A DNA stretch of 20,565 nucleotides. It comes from a virus. Below the pieces are notes generated by a model, which worked only from the letters and a program-made list of their open reading frames with translations, was not told where the DNA came from and did not search any database. Location: positions 1 through 20,565 of IMG/VR virus record IMGVR_UViG_3300027881_000109. One strand, written 5' to 3'. The position numbers and the translations under genes were made by a program. The stretch's first letter is position 1; each line of letters starts with the position of its first letter. Shown here piece by piece: positions 1 through 8,261 of the stretch.

Positions 1-559
1 GTCTGCTAAAGCAAGCACGGGCCTCTGTACTCCACGAGCTAGCGACTTGCTAGCTTGGAGATTTGTTTCAAGACTCGAATCGTACGAGTCGAAGATGATA
101 TCATCATAACCTTCGAGTATCGTCCAATACGTAGGAGCCTTGTCGTTCTTAATCTGTAGAGAGAAGCCACTGTCTCCTAGTGCCATCGTCTCGACATCAG
201 AGTCGGACGCTGTGTAGGACATAGCCATCTCTATGAATGTATCTGGGTCTCTGAAGGTGATAGTCTGGAAGTCTGGGTCATCACCAACGAGTACTCGTTT
301 GTCGTACCAGATCTTCTCTATGCTGTGGAATCCCTCAGGCCGAGTCATGAGACAAGGCGTAGCTGCTGCCGAAGCAGTCAGCTGAGTCATTGTCTCTTGC
401 GTCTTGATATCGAAGTCATCGACTAGACGGAAGAACTCCGACTGTACAACACGAGCCGCTTGATCGGACTCGACTGTGTCTGAGATTGAGTTGACCTCAT
501 CACCGTCAGTCACCGCTAGGATGTCTTGTACGATTTCAAGGAGTGTTGATTTAGCCATT
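1..559 (-). CDS. Virion head-tail connector / tail protein, N-terminal part (cut by window edge)
   Basis: This is an open frame of 186 codons with no stop before the window edge, so only the N-terminus is present. The protein begins MAKSTLLEIVQDILAVTDGD and continues with DEVNSISDTVESDQAA. This opening (a short helix, then a D/E-V-NSI-DTVES segment) is familiar from a family of phage structural proteins encoded downstream of the capsid gene and often annotated as connector or tail-tube-like. The exact role is inferred from family memory and position. The ATG at 557-559 lies inside the end of the upstream sulfotransferase-like gene, giving a 9-base overlap and probable translational coupling. 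It is the last visible gene of the leftward virion operon. I am confident it is a virion gene and less sure which connector component it is. Confidence 0.7.
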
Positions 560-1165
560 TGCCCACCATATGTCGTAGCCTAGGTTCTCGTAGAATTCGG
601 CTATGTCTGGAGTAATGCTCTCTACGAAGCAAGTCCAAAACTCTGTACCTTCACAGAGCTTCTCTATCTGTTCAATGTCTCTGTTCTTGACAGCTTCCTT
701 CATCGGTGTCCACACTGAGAAGGTGTTGTTGTCTTGCTCTAGGTCTAAGCCTACGAACTGACCCAACGTACTCATGCTATCAATATCCACTCTGTGGATG
801 TGTTCAAACTGTGAAGCAATCTGCAACTGTGTTTCGTACTGCCCACGCAGCTGGCCTAGCTTCTGCTTGTAGTAGTAATCCGTCTCGTGCATAGTCGGCT
901 CTACATTTCTGTACTGTGTGCACCAAGTCCCTATGGGATCGCGCACTGTCATCCAAGACTTCTCGGAGTTTTCAATGCACTCCTCAAGATACGGTATCCA
1001 GTCAGGTCCTATGTGGCAGAAGACAAAGTCCGTCCACTGCGACTTATTCTTATGACTGTGTTGCTGTGCAATCTTGATCTTGTGCTTCTTAAACGCTTCG
1101 TTCACAAAACGTGTCCCTGAGTGTGGGACGGTAGCGTGAAAGTATTTAGGGTACCACTTGTCCAT
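551..1165 (-). CDS. Sulfotransferase-like P-loop protein
   Basis: The product has 204 residues. Residues 13-20 read VPHSGTRF, which resembles the sulfotransferase 5'-phosphosulfate-binding loop (consensus near PKSGTTW), and residues 74-77 (VRDP, followed by IGTWCTQYRN) sit where the family's second PAPS-binding motif (R-x-P...S) is expected. The predicted reaction would be sulfate transfer from PAPS to an unknown acceptor. The usual lysine of the first loop is replaced by histidine and the usual serine of the second is not obvious, so activity is uncertain. I chose the ATG at 1163-1165 because GGGAG lies five bases upstream; a TTG 12 bases earlier overlaps that site. It sits inside the virion operon and overlaps the connector gene by 9 bases, which is odd for an enzyme. 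It could instead be a non-catalytic P-loop-like protein. Confidence 0.55.
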   Translation of the reverse strand: MDKWYPKYFHATVPHSGTRFVNEAFKKHKIKIAQQHSHKNKSQWTDFVFCHIGPDWIPYLEECIENSEKSWMTVRDPIGTWCTQYRNVEPTMHETDYYYKQKLGQLRGQYETQLQIASQFEHIHRVDIDSMSTLGQFVGLDLEQDNNTFSVWTPMKEAVKNRDIEQIEKLCEGTEFWTCFVESITPDIAEFYENLGYDIWWANG

Positions 1166-1184
1166 CTGGACTCCCAAAGGTAGT

Positions 1185-1198
1185 CCCCCCGAAGGGGG
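1185..1198. repeat. GC-rich intergenic hairpin with GAA loop
   Basis: Five C and five G flank a GAA loop (stem 1186-1190 with 1194-1198) in the 46-base gap between two leftward genes. No run of T follows on the minus strand, so it does not look like a classical terminator. It is more likely an mRNA-stabilising or processing hairpin. Similar C5/G5 hairpins occur at 1485-1502 and 10868-10885. Confidence 0.6.
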
Positions 1199-1211
1199 AT
1201 CACCGTTTTAC

Positions 1212-1457
1212 TTAGTCAGCAAGCAAGCCATGGGCTCGTAGGACTTCAAGGATCGCTATGATCTTTCCGCCTAGTACACCATCGTTAGCTTCTAGCTCTG
1301 TTACCGTAGGGGTAGCACTCGTGGTGAGTGTATCTCCCGTCTGGGTAGCCCCGTCAAGGGCGTCCACGGTGTCAGCGATAGCTGCTGATTGATCAGCGAT
1401 CTGTGGAAGACCGCTAGTATCAGCAAGTTTGCTTTTTCCTTTAGCTGGCTGTGTCAT
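1212..1457 (-). CDS. Small capsid-associated protein, head-fibre-like C-terminus
   Basis: The product has 81 residues. The N-terminal half is low-complexity (Thr, Ala, Asp, Gln) and the C-terminus reads KIIAILEVLRAHGLLAD. A helix ending in ALLxxLRxxGLxAD is a recurrent C-terminal signature of short phage head-fibre and capsid-decoration proteins, in which it helps trimer formation; assignment here rests on that resemblance and on position two genes after the major capsid gene. The ATG at 1455-1457 has GAGGAA a few bases upstream. The gene is flanked on both sides by strong C5/G5 hairpins, which may set its expression apart from its neighbours. It could also be a small tail or adaptor protein. 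Confidence 0.6.
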   Translation of the reverse strand: MTQPAKGKSKLADTSGLPQIADQSAAIADTVDALDGATQTGDTLTTSATPTVTELEANDGVLGGKIIAILEVLRAHGLLAD

Positions 1458-1484
1458 AATAGGTTCCTCTATTTGCAGGGGTCA

Positions 1485-1502
1485 AGCCCCCTAAAGGGGG
1501 CT
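1485..1502. repeat. GC-rich intergenic hairpin, 7-bp arms
   Basis: Arms AGCCCCC (1485-1491) and GGGGGCT (1496-1502) are perfectly complementary around TAAA, in the gap before the head-fibre-like gene. There is no T-run on the minus strand. The core 14 bases (C5, TAAA, G5) recur in the opposite orientation at 10870-10883 inside the small-terminase gene. Confidence 0.65.
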
Positions 1503-1515
1503 ATCACCTATTAAG

Positions 1516-2070
1516 TTATACGGCTATCGTACGGCCAGCAGAGCCAAACGGCTTGCGGTATCGCAGCACAAACAGTATAACACCAGTCTGGAAAGCTCCA
1601 GTGTCATATGAAGGTGCAATAACGACATCGCTGTCGGAGATCAAACCAACTTGACCAGTTACACCAGATGCCAACGGAAGCATAGCTCCGTCGCACAAGT
1701 GGATTTCACCAATCGTGGTCATCTCAGCAACAGTAACGGCATCTACAATGCCATTCGCAAGGTCGACTACTTCACTAGCCTTACCACGAGACCACGTGCC
1801 GATGTCCAGCGTTCCCGAGCCACTTGACGTGGCAGCAATAACGGTCTGGATCGTAGCATCCATGAGGAACGAACCTCGTGGAATAACGTGAGCCTGCGGA
1901 GAGGCCGTGAGAGCAGTGGCAGCATCAGCCAATACAGTGAGATCAATTTCTTGCTTCACTGTAACGACTTCGCCTTCTGCTGTTACAGACGAACTTTCGT
2001 TGTCTGCGGAGTGCGTGCCAAAACCAACAGCCAAGCCATCGGAGTTTTCCCATACAGTATTTCTACTCAT
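1516..2070 (-). CDS. Probable capsid decoration / virion protein
   Basis: The product has 184 residues, beginning MSRNTVWENSDGLAVGFGTH. I chose the ATG at 2068-2070 because AAGGTGG lies about seven bases upstream; a longer frame reaching 2112 would run into the capsid gene and adds an Arg-rich stretch unlike the rest. The sequence is mostly beta-rich with small residues, including VIPRGSFLMDATI, LDIGTW and GAMLPLASGVTGQVGL, and ends FVLRYRKPFGSAGRTIAV. That composition and its place 11 bases after the major capsid gene fit a capsid-stabilising or decoration protein, as seen in many marine phages with this gene order. No catalytic motif is visible. The function is inferred from context only. 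Confidence 0.7.
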   Translation of the reverse strand: MSRNTVWENSDGLAVGFGTHSADNESSSVTAEGEVVTVKQEIDLTVLADAATALTASPQAHVIPRGSFLMDATIQTVIAATSSGSGTLDIGTWSRGKASEVVDLANGIVDAVTVAEMTTIGEIHLCDGAMLPLASGVTGQVGLISDSDVVIAPSYDTGAFQTGVILFVLRYRKPFGSAGRTIAV

Positions 2071-2081
2071 AGTCAGCCACC

Positions 2082-3038
2082 TTATACTTGGTCTGTGTCT
2101 GCGAGAACGCAAACAAGGTTTTCAGGACGGTACACTTTGAGGCCATAACGAGCAGTCGTGACATATTCCTCACGCTGCTTCTTGTAGTTATAACCACCAT
2201 CGACCTTAGGCATCTGCCTCATTGCGCCCATGAATGGGAGCAAGTCAGGAGTAGCCGCGCTGAAGAAGACGTTAGCCTTACCAGCAGCCGTAGTGACCGA
2301 GCTAATTGTTTCGTTGGCAGTCGGCAGGTAGTTCGAAACGAATACGTCAAAGCCAAAGATGTTCTTAACGAACGTCATGCCATTGCCGATACCCGATTCA
2401 ACGATACCTTCCCAACGGGGGTTGTTCGAGACGTTCACGATATTGGTCAACGTGTTGATCTCGTACTCGACCGAAGGGTCGACGATTGCAACCAGATTAG
2501 ACTGCGGCACATTGGCTTTCTTCAAAGCGTAGAGTGCTTTAGCAAAATCGGCTACTGCCATCGTTTCGTTGGTACCCGTAGCAACAAAGCGGTGATCTGC
2601 TCCGTTGATCTGGTTGGTGCTCGACGCTGTCTGACCGCCACTAGCGCCACCGGCAGCGAGTGCCAGTACGTCAGTTTCGATCTTCTCAGCGAGAGCCCGA
2701 GCCTGCGAGGGCAGGAACTTGGCTTCTAGCTGTGCAGCGTAGAACAAGTCTTGCCTTGCCTTCTCGGTGATATAGTGCCCAGAACTCAGGTACTCAGTGA
2801 TTGTGAAGGTGAACTCACCAGTGTCCAATGCATCGAAGGTTACGTCAGTATCCTCTGCATAGTCTCTGATTGTCGATTCGCCAATAGACGGGATGGTGAA
2901 CTGGTCACCATCTGGGAACTCACTCAGCCAGTTTACCCAGCCTTGCGCGTTCAAGTCGTCTTGGAGAACTTCCTTGAGTTGTGTACTCCAAATCTCCGAG
3001 CGAGTGAGAACCGCACTATTGCCTGTATTCATAGACAT
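2082..3038 (-). CDS. Major capsid protein
   Basis: The product has 318 residues and forms the icosahedral head shell, probably in the HK97 fold. It follows the scaffold gene, has a typical length, and shows features of phage coat proteins: an N-terminal helical arm (SEIWSTQLKEVLQDDLNAQG), a beta segment FTIPSIGE, a long spine-helix region from about residue 95 (KARQDLFYAAQLEAKFLPSQ), and a C-terminal P-domain stretch with VVSNYLP-like and RYGLKVYRPENLV elements. Asp/Glu-rich strands around DYAEDTDVTFDALDTGEFTF are common in this group. The ATG at 3036-3038 has GAGGAA seven bases upstream; a second ATG two codons later is too far from it. The next gene starts only 11 bases downstream. Confidence 0.9.
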   Translation of the reverse strand: MSMNTGNSAVLTRSEIWSTQLKEVLQDDLNAQGWVNWLSEFPDGDQFTIPSIGESTIRDYAEDTDVTFDALDTGEFTFTITEYLSSGHYITEKARQDLFYAAQLEAKFLPSQARALAEKIETDVLALAAGGASGGQTASSTNQINGADHRFVATGTNETMAVADFAKALYALKKANVPQSNLVAIVDPSVEYEINTLTNIVNVSNNPRWEGIVESGIGNGMTFVKNIFGFDVFVSNYLPTANETISSVTTAAGKANVFFSAATPDLLPFMGAMRQMPKVDGGYNYKKQREEYVTTARYGLKVYRPENLVCVLADTDQV

Positions 3039-3061
3039 GGTGTGTTTCCTCGTTTAGAGAG

Positions 3062-3805
3062 TTAGTTGTTGAAACGCTCTCTCAGGCCATTCATCGACCG
3101 TGTCAATTCCTGTTGAATTGCTTGGTCGTTGATATACTTCACATGCCCTACTTCCGCTTTCTTTGCGTCGAACCAAGCCTTAGTCTTGAACCCTTCAATT
3201 TCGAGGGGTCGAGATGCGTCTTGGTTCAGTGCTTCCGTGCGTGCATGGGGTAGTGCAGCAGTACTGCCTGAGGTAGCAGCTACAGTCTTTGGGTCAATCA
3301 GGGTGGCGAATGCTTCGGGACTATTCTCGCTCAGCTCGGCCAGTGCAGCTGGTGTCATATTCACCGCTGCTGCCCGCTCTGCCACAAGTGCTCTAGCGGC
3401 TTCAACATTGCCCTCTACAGCCTTGAGTACTAGCTCGTTCCCTATCGCCCGATTAGCTGCCTTGGTATCGGCGGTCTTCTCGGCCTGAAGTGTTGACTTA
3501 ATGACTTCTTGGAGTTCTTCAGCAGACATGGTCTTGCCACCTTCTGAACTTTGCTTTTCGGCGTTAGCCTTTTGGATTGCTTCCATGAGTTCCTCAACCG
3601 AAGCGGACTTGCCAGAGGCAAGGGTTGCTGCTTCGAGTTGTTCCTTCAGGGCTGCGTTCTCCTGTTCGATAGTCTTGATGTGTGCATCAGACGTTGCCTT
3701 TCCTTTTGCCAGTGCTTCCGCATCTGCGAACTTCTTGCCTTCACCTACGAGTGTATCCAGTACACTCTCGCTACCTTGGTCAGTAGCAAATACGTCAGTG
3801 GTCAT
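3062..3805 (-). CDS. Capsid scaffolding protein
   Basis: The product has 247 residues and is Ala/Glu/Lys-rich and largely alpha-helical. A probable coiled coil runs from about residue 40 to 115 (IKTIEQENAALKEQLEAATL and further heptads). The C-terminus is basic (LTRSMNGLRERFNN), as in scaffold proteins whose C-terminal helix grips the coat protein during procapsid assembly. It is immediately upstream of the major capsid gene in transcription order, the usual place. AGGAGGT sits at ideal distance before the ATG at 3803-3805, the strongest ribosome-binding site on this arm, as expected for an abundant protein. No protease motif is seen, so scaffold removal would rely on exit or on a protein outside this window. 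Confidence 0.88.
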   Translation of the reverse strand: MTTDVFATDQGSESVLDTLVGEGKKFADAEALAKGKATSDAHIKTIEQENAALKEQLEAATLASGKSASVEELMEAIQKANAEKQSSEGGKTMSAEELQEVIKSTLQAEKTADTKAANRAIGNELVLKAVEGNVEAARALVAERAAAVNMTPAALAELSENSPEAFATLIDPKTVAATSGSTAALPHARTEALNQDASRPLEIEGFKTKAWFDAKKAEVGHVKYINDQAIQQELTRSMNGLRERFNN

Positions 3806-3815
3806 GGTCGACCTC

Positions 3816-4079
3816 CTATTTCAGTTGTATCAGTTTGATAATCTCACGCAGCACTTTGCGTCGAGAGATATTGGCTGCGTGAATCAATTGCCAATTCGAT
3901 TTCGAGAAGTCTTCATCGTCCCTGTCGGACGAGTCGATCAACTCGTTTAATATCCGCTCCAGCCTGCGCTGGAACAGAGTTGAGTTCTTGAGAGCCTTCT
4001 CGCTCTCTTGCTGGAGTTTATCCAATTCCCTAGCGTCCTTGGCTTCAGCCCTGTCTTCTTTGAACCATCTTCCGTCCAT
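3816..4079 (-). CDS. Small helical protein of the head operon, unknown
   Basis: The product has 87 residues and is highly charged: DGRWFKEDRAEAKDARELDK is followed by Gln/Glu/Lys helices and a basic end (SRRKVLREIIKLIQLK). It is almost certainly all-helical, possibly coiled coil. The ATG at 4077-4079 shares one base with the stop of the upstream gene (TAATG) and has AGGAAG just upstream; a GTG two codons earlier is less likely. It lies between a virion protein and the scaffold gene, a place where phages often keep a small assembly factor or a scaffold helper, but no family is recognised. Confidence 0.65.
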   Translation of the reverse strand: MDGRWFKEDRAEAKDARELDKLQQESEKALKNSTLFQRRLERILNELIDSSDRDDEDFSKSNWQLIHAANISRRKVLREIIKLIQLK

Positions 4080-4903
4080 TACCACTTCCTTTCGTTAGCT
4101 ATTAGTACTATATCAAGTCCTGCCGATACAGAAGCGGAGCCTACGTCAACCTTAGCTTCTACGTGCGCAGATGATCCAGCGGGAACTTGCACATACGGGT
4201 GGAATGCCTTAATAAACGAGCCGCCAGTAACCGTAGCTTCAAAGGCTACTCTTTGTACGCCTATGCCATCTGCTGGAGTGTCTCTCGTAGTCATGTAGAA
4301 TATGTAACTACATACCTTACTGCCATCAGCAGCAATGTAGCCACCAGTAACGTACCCTGTTTTGTCAAACGGCACAGTATATATCATCTGCTGTGTTTGA
4401 CCTTGCTCTGCCGCTATGTGCACTTGAATGGCTGCGGCAGTATCAGGGACACCAGCCGTAGTACCTCCCCAAGTGGTAGAGTCATCCGCAACATACAGTA
4501 TACCAAGGTTGTATCCTGTGGTGTTAGTAGCGCCTACGCTGTAGATGAACGCACGGTTGATGAAGGAGAAGATTAAGTTAGAAAGTACTGGTGTCGTACC
4601 ATTCAGTAGTACTACGTCCTGTATTTCTAAACCATCAGCACCAAGTCCTTGTATGACAAGTGATCCTGCTCCATCTCCCGCAGGGGAATCTTCGGTACTA
4701 GTAGACGCAACCTCAACTAATGTGGCTGCGGGCATAGCAACCCATTTGTCTCCTTGTTCCCATACGTCCTCATAGTCTGTCCCTACGTCATGGTTAGTTC
4801 CAAACTTATTGATATGAGTGACTTCCTGATAAGCACCCCTCGCTATATCCAAACCGGGGTCTACTAGCTGATTGCCGTTCCTATCAATGATGGATGTCGT
4901 CAT
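4079..4903 (-). CDS. Virion structural protein common in marine podoviruses
   Basis: The product has 274 residues. The region around residues 28-60 (EVTHINKFGTNHDVGTDYEDVWEQG) followed by VEVASTSTEDSPAGDGAGSLVIQGLG, LLNGTTPVLS and INRAFIYSVG matches the pattern I know from a family of marine phage structural proteins: KFGxNxDV, EDVW, GAGxxxIxGL, LNGTTxV and RAxVxxxG appear in the same order. The protein is beta-rich throughout. Its precise role in the particle (head completion, tail or fibre base) is not settled for that family. The ATG at 4901-4903 overlaps the portal stop by one base (TAATG), and its own stop overlaps the next start the same way. Confidence 0.75.
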   Translation of the reverse strand: MTTSIIDRNGNQLVDPGLDIARGAYQEVTHINKFGTNHDVGTDYEDVWEQGDKWVAMPAATLVEVASTSTEDSPAGDGAGSLVIQGLGADGLEIQDVVLLNGTTPVLSNLIFSFINRAFIYSVGATNTTGYNLGILYVADDSTTWGGTTAGVPDTAAAIQVHIAAEQGQTQQMIYTVPFDKTGYVTGGYIAADGSKVCSYIFYMTTRDTPADGIGVQRVAFEATVTGGSFIKAFHPYVQVPAGSSAHVEAKVDVGSASVSAGLDIVLIANERKW

Positions 4904-6693
4904 TAGCCTAGTAACTCCGCTTCTGCTTCGTCGTCAGCGAACTGCTTGTCCGCTACCTGCTTGATATTCTCGTCCTGCGCTTGCGTAGCAAGCTGCTGCG
5001 TCTTCTGTCGTTCTGATACTCGGATGTTATCCTGCACCAGTTCGAACTCTTGCAGTCCGAGGTTCTCCTCCATCAGTTTCGCTATCTTGAGCGAGCTGAT
5101 GTGAGCCTTCACGTCTTCGTCTTGGTAGGCTGCGCTGTTGACAAAGCCTAGGATATTCTGTACGACCTGAGCCTGCTTAGCAAAGTGTCGTGCCCCGATG
5201 GGGTACAGCTTGCCCTTGCTGTTCAGCATCTTCGGCGTTACCTTCAGGAACTGAGCTACTGCGAAGTCGTCGTCAAGTACCTTGACTACTTCCATTGCGT
5301 TGATGTTGCGTCGTGCCGACTCAAGCATCTGGTTTAGAAGGGGCTCGACGAAGTGTTCCTCGAAGTACGTGATCTTCTGTTGGAACAGTCTACCGGCTGC
5401 ATTCTGCAACTCTTGAACTTCGAAGGCTGTCTTCTCGCCCGGAGTTCGGATGCCCATAGCTTCCCTAGGGGCTCCTACGAGTTGCTCCATGTCCGTCATC
5501 ATCTGCTGCTTCTGGAAGTCAGCTTGCAATGCCGTTGCGTCTGGACGAAGAACATCGACGTGCGAGTCGACATCACCAAAGATGCGCTCGCCCGGTCCCC
5601 AGTTCCAGTCCTCTACCATGCCGCGCTGGTACACCACTGGGTGAGCTATCTGATCGAAGACATCAGCTTTCAAGTTCTCCAAGTGGTCCAGTCGGTACTG
5701 CATACCAACCAAGTTATCCAGCGGCCCCATAGCCATCAGGTTATCGGGTCGTAAACGCCAACCGACGTGCTCCTTGTTCGAACGGCCCAACCATGAGTCG
5801 ATTGGTTCATCGCTCACTACCTTGCGCCGGTCCATCACAATGATACGTCTGTTGGTCTTTACTTCCCCGCTTTCGACATCGAAGGTATCTCCTTCGAATT
5901 CGAGTAGCTCAACCATGTCCGATGAGTAGTACCCAGATAAGCTGCCGAATCCATCAATGACGAATCCTTCTGACTTCTCCAAGTCCGAGTCAGAGTAGGC
6001 TGACAAGTCTTGCCTAACTCGCGTAGTGTTTGCAAGAGCTTCATTGACCCAAGCGAAAGCTGGGTCGCTTTGTGCGGCTATAAGGAGTGATCCCATAGAG
6101 ACAATTGTTCGGGTGACTTTGGCTGCGTCCTTAAACGTAGCCGCAGACTGATCGAAGTAGATGTCGTAAGGGGATATGCGGTGGAGCTTGGGTCCACTAT
6201 AAATCCCCACAGCTGTCCCATCTGGTGTAATGTGAGTGTCATTCTCGTACGTGACTTCAGCGAACGAATTGCCATAGTCGATGTAATCATATAGTGCCTC
6301 ACTGATCATTGCCTTGAAGCCTGACTCACGGATCTTCTGCTTCATGTAGGACTCGATCATCCTAGCTGAATCACGGGTAGCAGCGTCTTGTGTGGCTGCT
6401 TCCCACTTGAACCAGTTATCGTGGGGGAACAATGCCGCCAAGTAGTTGGCGTGGAGGTTATCCCTGATCTGACAGATCTTGGGGATGCTCGTCTTATTCT
6501 TCCAAGGTAGCTGGTTGTTGGATGTCTGGGTCGTATCAGTCTGGAAGATGTAGTTGCGGAGTTCCCGCATGTCATTGTTCCAGTCCTGCCGTAGGTTCCG
6601 GTACGATACGTACTTGTTGACTACGAAAGACGACAACGCCTCCCCTTGAAGGGTAGCGTTGATCTCTTGTACTTTCTTGGATGTTCTAGCCAT
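4903..6693 (-). CDS. Portal protein
   Basis: The product has 596 residues and would form the dodecameric ring at the DNA-entry vertex, to which terminase and tail attach. Early residues (PWKNKTSIPKICQIRDNLHANYLAALFP, about 63-90) match the start of many podovirus-type portals. Residues 332-345 (QYRLDHLENLKADVFDQ) resemble the stem helix region, and residues 403-462 (EQLVGAPREAMGIRTPGEKTAFEVQEL and the following long helix) are the conserved portal C-terminal motif. The C-terminus is Gln/Asp/Glu-rich and disordered-looking. It starts 29 bases after the large-terminase stop with only a weak AGGG site, and ends in a TAATG overlap with the next gene. Confidence 0.9.
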   Translation of the reverse strand: MARTSKKVQEINATLQGEALSSFVVNKYVSYRNLRQDWNNDMRELRNYIFQTDTTQTSNNQLPWKNKTSIPKICQIRDNLHANYLAALFPHDNWFKWEAATQDAATRDSARMIESYMKQKIRESGFKAMISEALYDYIDYGNSFAEVTYENDTHITPDGTAVGIYSGPKLHRISPYDIYFDQSAATFKDAAKVTRTIVSMGSLLIAAQSDPAFAWVNEALANTTRVRQDLSAYSDSDLEKSEGFVIDGFGSLSGYYSSDMVELLEFEGDTFDVESGEVKTNRRIIVMDRRKVVSDEPIDSWLGRSNKEHVGWRLRPDNLMAMGPLDNLVGMQYRLDHLENLKADVFDQIAHPVVYQRGMVEDWNWGPGERIFGDVDSHVDVLRPDATALQADFQKQQMMTDMEQLVGAPREAMGIRTPGEKTAFEVQELQNAAGRLFQQKITYFEEHFVEPLLNQMLESARRNINAMEVVKVLDDDFAVAQFLKVTPKMLNSKGKLYPIGARHFAKQAQVVQNILGFVNSAAYQDEDVKAHISSLKIAKLMEENLGLQEFELVQDNIRVSERQKTQQLATQAQDENIKQVADKQFADDEAEAELLG

Positions 6694-6722
6694 GTGAGCC
6701 CTGTATTATAAGCCTTTTGCGG

Positions 6723-8261
6723 TTATGCTGCAACTCCACCGAAGCGCCCGTGGGTCACTATGGTGGATGCTCTCCGTTTCAAGCCCCTATCTATCGGGAT
6801 GCGTACGATACCCATTACTGAGTGCAGTGCATCCTTGATGTCATCGAAGGCCGGGTTGTGTTGGATAAGCTCCTGCTCTAGGTCCTCGCAGAGGCCCCCG
6901 TAGTAGTGCCAGATGCTCATGTTCTCGTATCGAGGAGCCAGCGTGTTGTGAATGCGCTCCTCCTTGTTGCCCATTGTCCGAGTTGGTCTGAAGTCGTCTA
7001 CACTAAGGAGTAAACCGTCTTGGCGGATATCATCTCTGATACGCTCTGCGATCACCGCTTGTCCTGCCGTTACTTCAGCTCTGAGTTTCTTAAAGCCCCA
7101 TTTCAGATGGGCTTCTCGGATTATGTCGTAGTATCTCTTGGTCTTGTTTGTACGCTCACGCTTAATGTCGAGTACGTAGATATTTCCATCACTATCGACG
7201 CCCACAACAACAAGGACCGTATAGTCCGCTGTTGATCGGAGCGAAAACGCGAAATCAATAGCCGCGAACACTGCGAGTGGTCTACCGTTGTACGTCCACA
7301 CTCCGTCTCGCTTAGTAACCATCTCTCTGTTGTAGTACTGGAAGTACTCACTTCCTATCGCTTCCTCACCCGGATCGTTAGGGTTATTGTAATACTGGGC
7401 GTAGTATTGAGTGCGGTCAAGATACTTCCCACGTTTAGTAGCAAGGACGCGGGCGTTAAAACCGAACCAACGACCGTCACCGCGCTGTTGCCTAGGCCAA
7501 AGGTATTCACCCGTTCCGTCACCCATATCCTCTACTTCTTTTTGCCACACTTCATAGATAGGCTTAGAGTCAAGGACCTCCCCGTCTTTGTCCACAACGT
7601 CTTGTGTTGCGGCGACGAGAGTGCCGTATAGATCTTTAGGATGGTATCTCGTCCCAACAATCCACTCACGTGCGTCAGTGGTTTCAATGGATGCCAGTAG
7701 GCTATACTGAGACTCGACTTTCTTTCTACCATCTGTGGTATACGCATTCTCGTTGACAACGACATCGTCAAGCACGGCGATGTTACAATGGAGGCCCGTA
7801 ATTGATGTAGTAAGGCCAGCCGTAAATACGGTCGAGTCACGGACTCCTTCCTTTGTCCGTTTCGGATGATCAACGCAGATTTCTGAATTGGTCCACTTCT
7901 CACGTTTGCCTTCGTCGGGTAGCACCATCTGCGGCCAGTACCGCTTATACTTCGGGTGCACCAAGATGTCCTTGATGAATTTTAATTGCTTCTCTGCTAG
8001 CCCACTCGTGGCAGAGATATACAGGACCGTCACAGACGGGTCTCTTGTTATCTCCCAAGCCACTCGATAGGCTACCATCGTTGACTTCTGGTGATCTCGT
8101 GGGATCAATGCCATCTGATGATCTTCCGCACCATCACGAGTCCACCATTTGATGAGATCCTCGTGGCACTTGCCGAGGACCCTATGCGGGGCCACTAGTC
8201 TGATGAATGTCAGGAGATCGTCTTCCGCCGCGCTCCGTATTTGGTCAATAGTCGAAGCCAT
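6723..8261 (-). CDS. terL: Terminase large subunit (packaging ATPase and nuclease)
   Basis: The product has 512 residues, full length for the family. It pumps DNA into the procapsid and cuts the concatemer. The N-terminal ATPase has a Walker A variant PRDHQKST at 54-61 (many phage terminases keep R and K at the ends of a non-canonical loop), Walker B IAVLDD at 161-166, and the coupling motif VGTRYHP at 202-208. The C-terminal RNase H-like nuclease shows the metal-binding acids D336 (in AAIDFAFS), a probable acidic site at E396 (RAEVTAG) and D474/D477 (DDIKDALH). The ATG at 8259-8261 overlaps the stop of the upstream propeller gene by one base. The small subunit is two genes upstream, separated by the propeller pair. 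Confidence 0.93.
   Translation of the reverse strand: MASTIDQIRSAAEDDLLTFIRLVAPHRVLGKCHEDLIKWWTRDGAEDHQMALIPRDHQKSTMVAYRVAWEITRDPSVTVLYISATSGLAEKQLKFIKDILVHPKYKRYWPQMVLPDEGKREKWTNSEICVDHPKRTKEGVRDSTVFTAGLTTSITGLHCNIAVLDDVVVNENAYTTDGRKKVESQYSLLASIETTDAREWIVGTRYHPKDLYGTLVAATQDVVDKDGEVLDSKPIYEVWQKEVEDMGDGTGEYLWPRQQRGDGRWFGFNARVLATKRGKYLDRTQYYAQYYNNPNDPGEEAIGSEYFQYYNREMVTKRDGVWTYNGRPLAVFAAIDFAFSLRSTADYTVLVVVGVDSDGNIYVLDIKRERTNKTKRYYDIIREAHLKWGFKKLRAEVTAGQAVIAERIRDDIRQDGLLLSVDDFRPTRTMGNKEERIHNTLAPRYENMSIWHYYGGLCEDLEQELIQHNPAFDDIKDALHSVMGIVRIPIDRGLKRRASTIVTHGRFGGVAA

Noticed and set aside
2071-2112. Longer start for the decoration-like protein
   Set aside because: It adds a basic stretch unlike the family, overlaps the capsid stop by 31 bases, and ignores the good ribosome-binding site before 2070.
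2088-2729. Rightward 213-codon open frame opposite the capsid gene
   Set aside because: It is antisense to the well-supported major capsid gene, with Arg/Cys-rich composition typical of a reverse reading and no ribosome-binding site.
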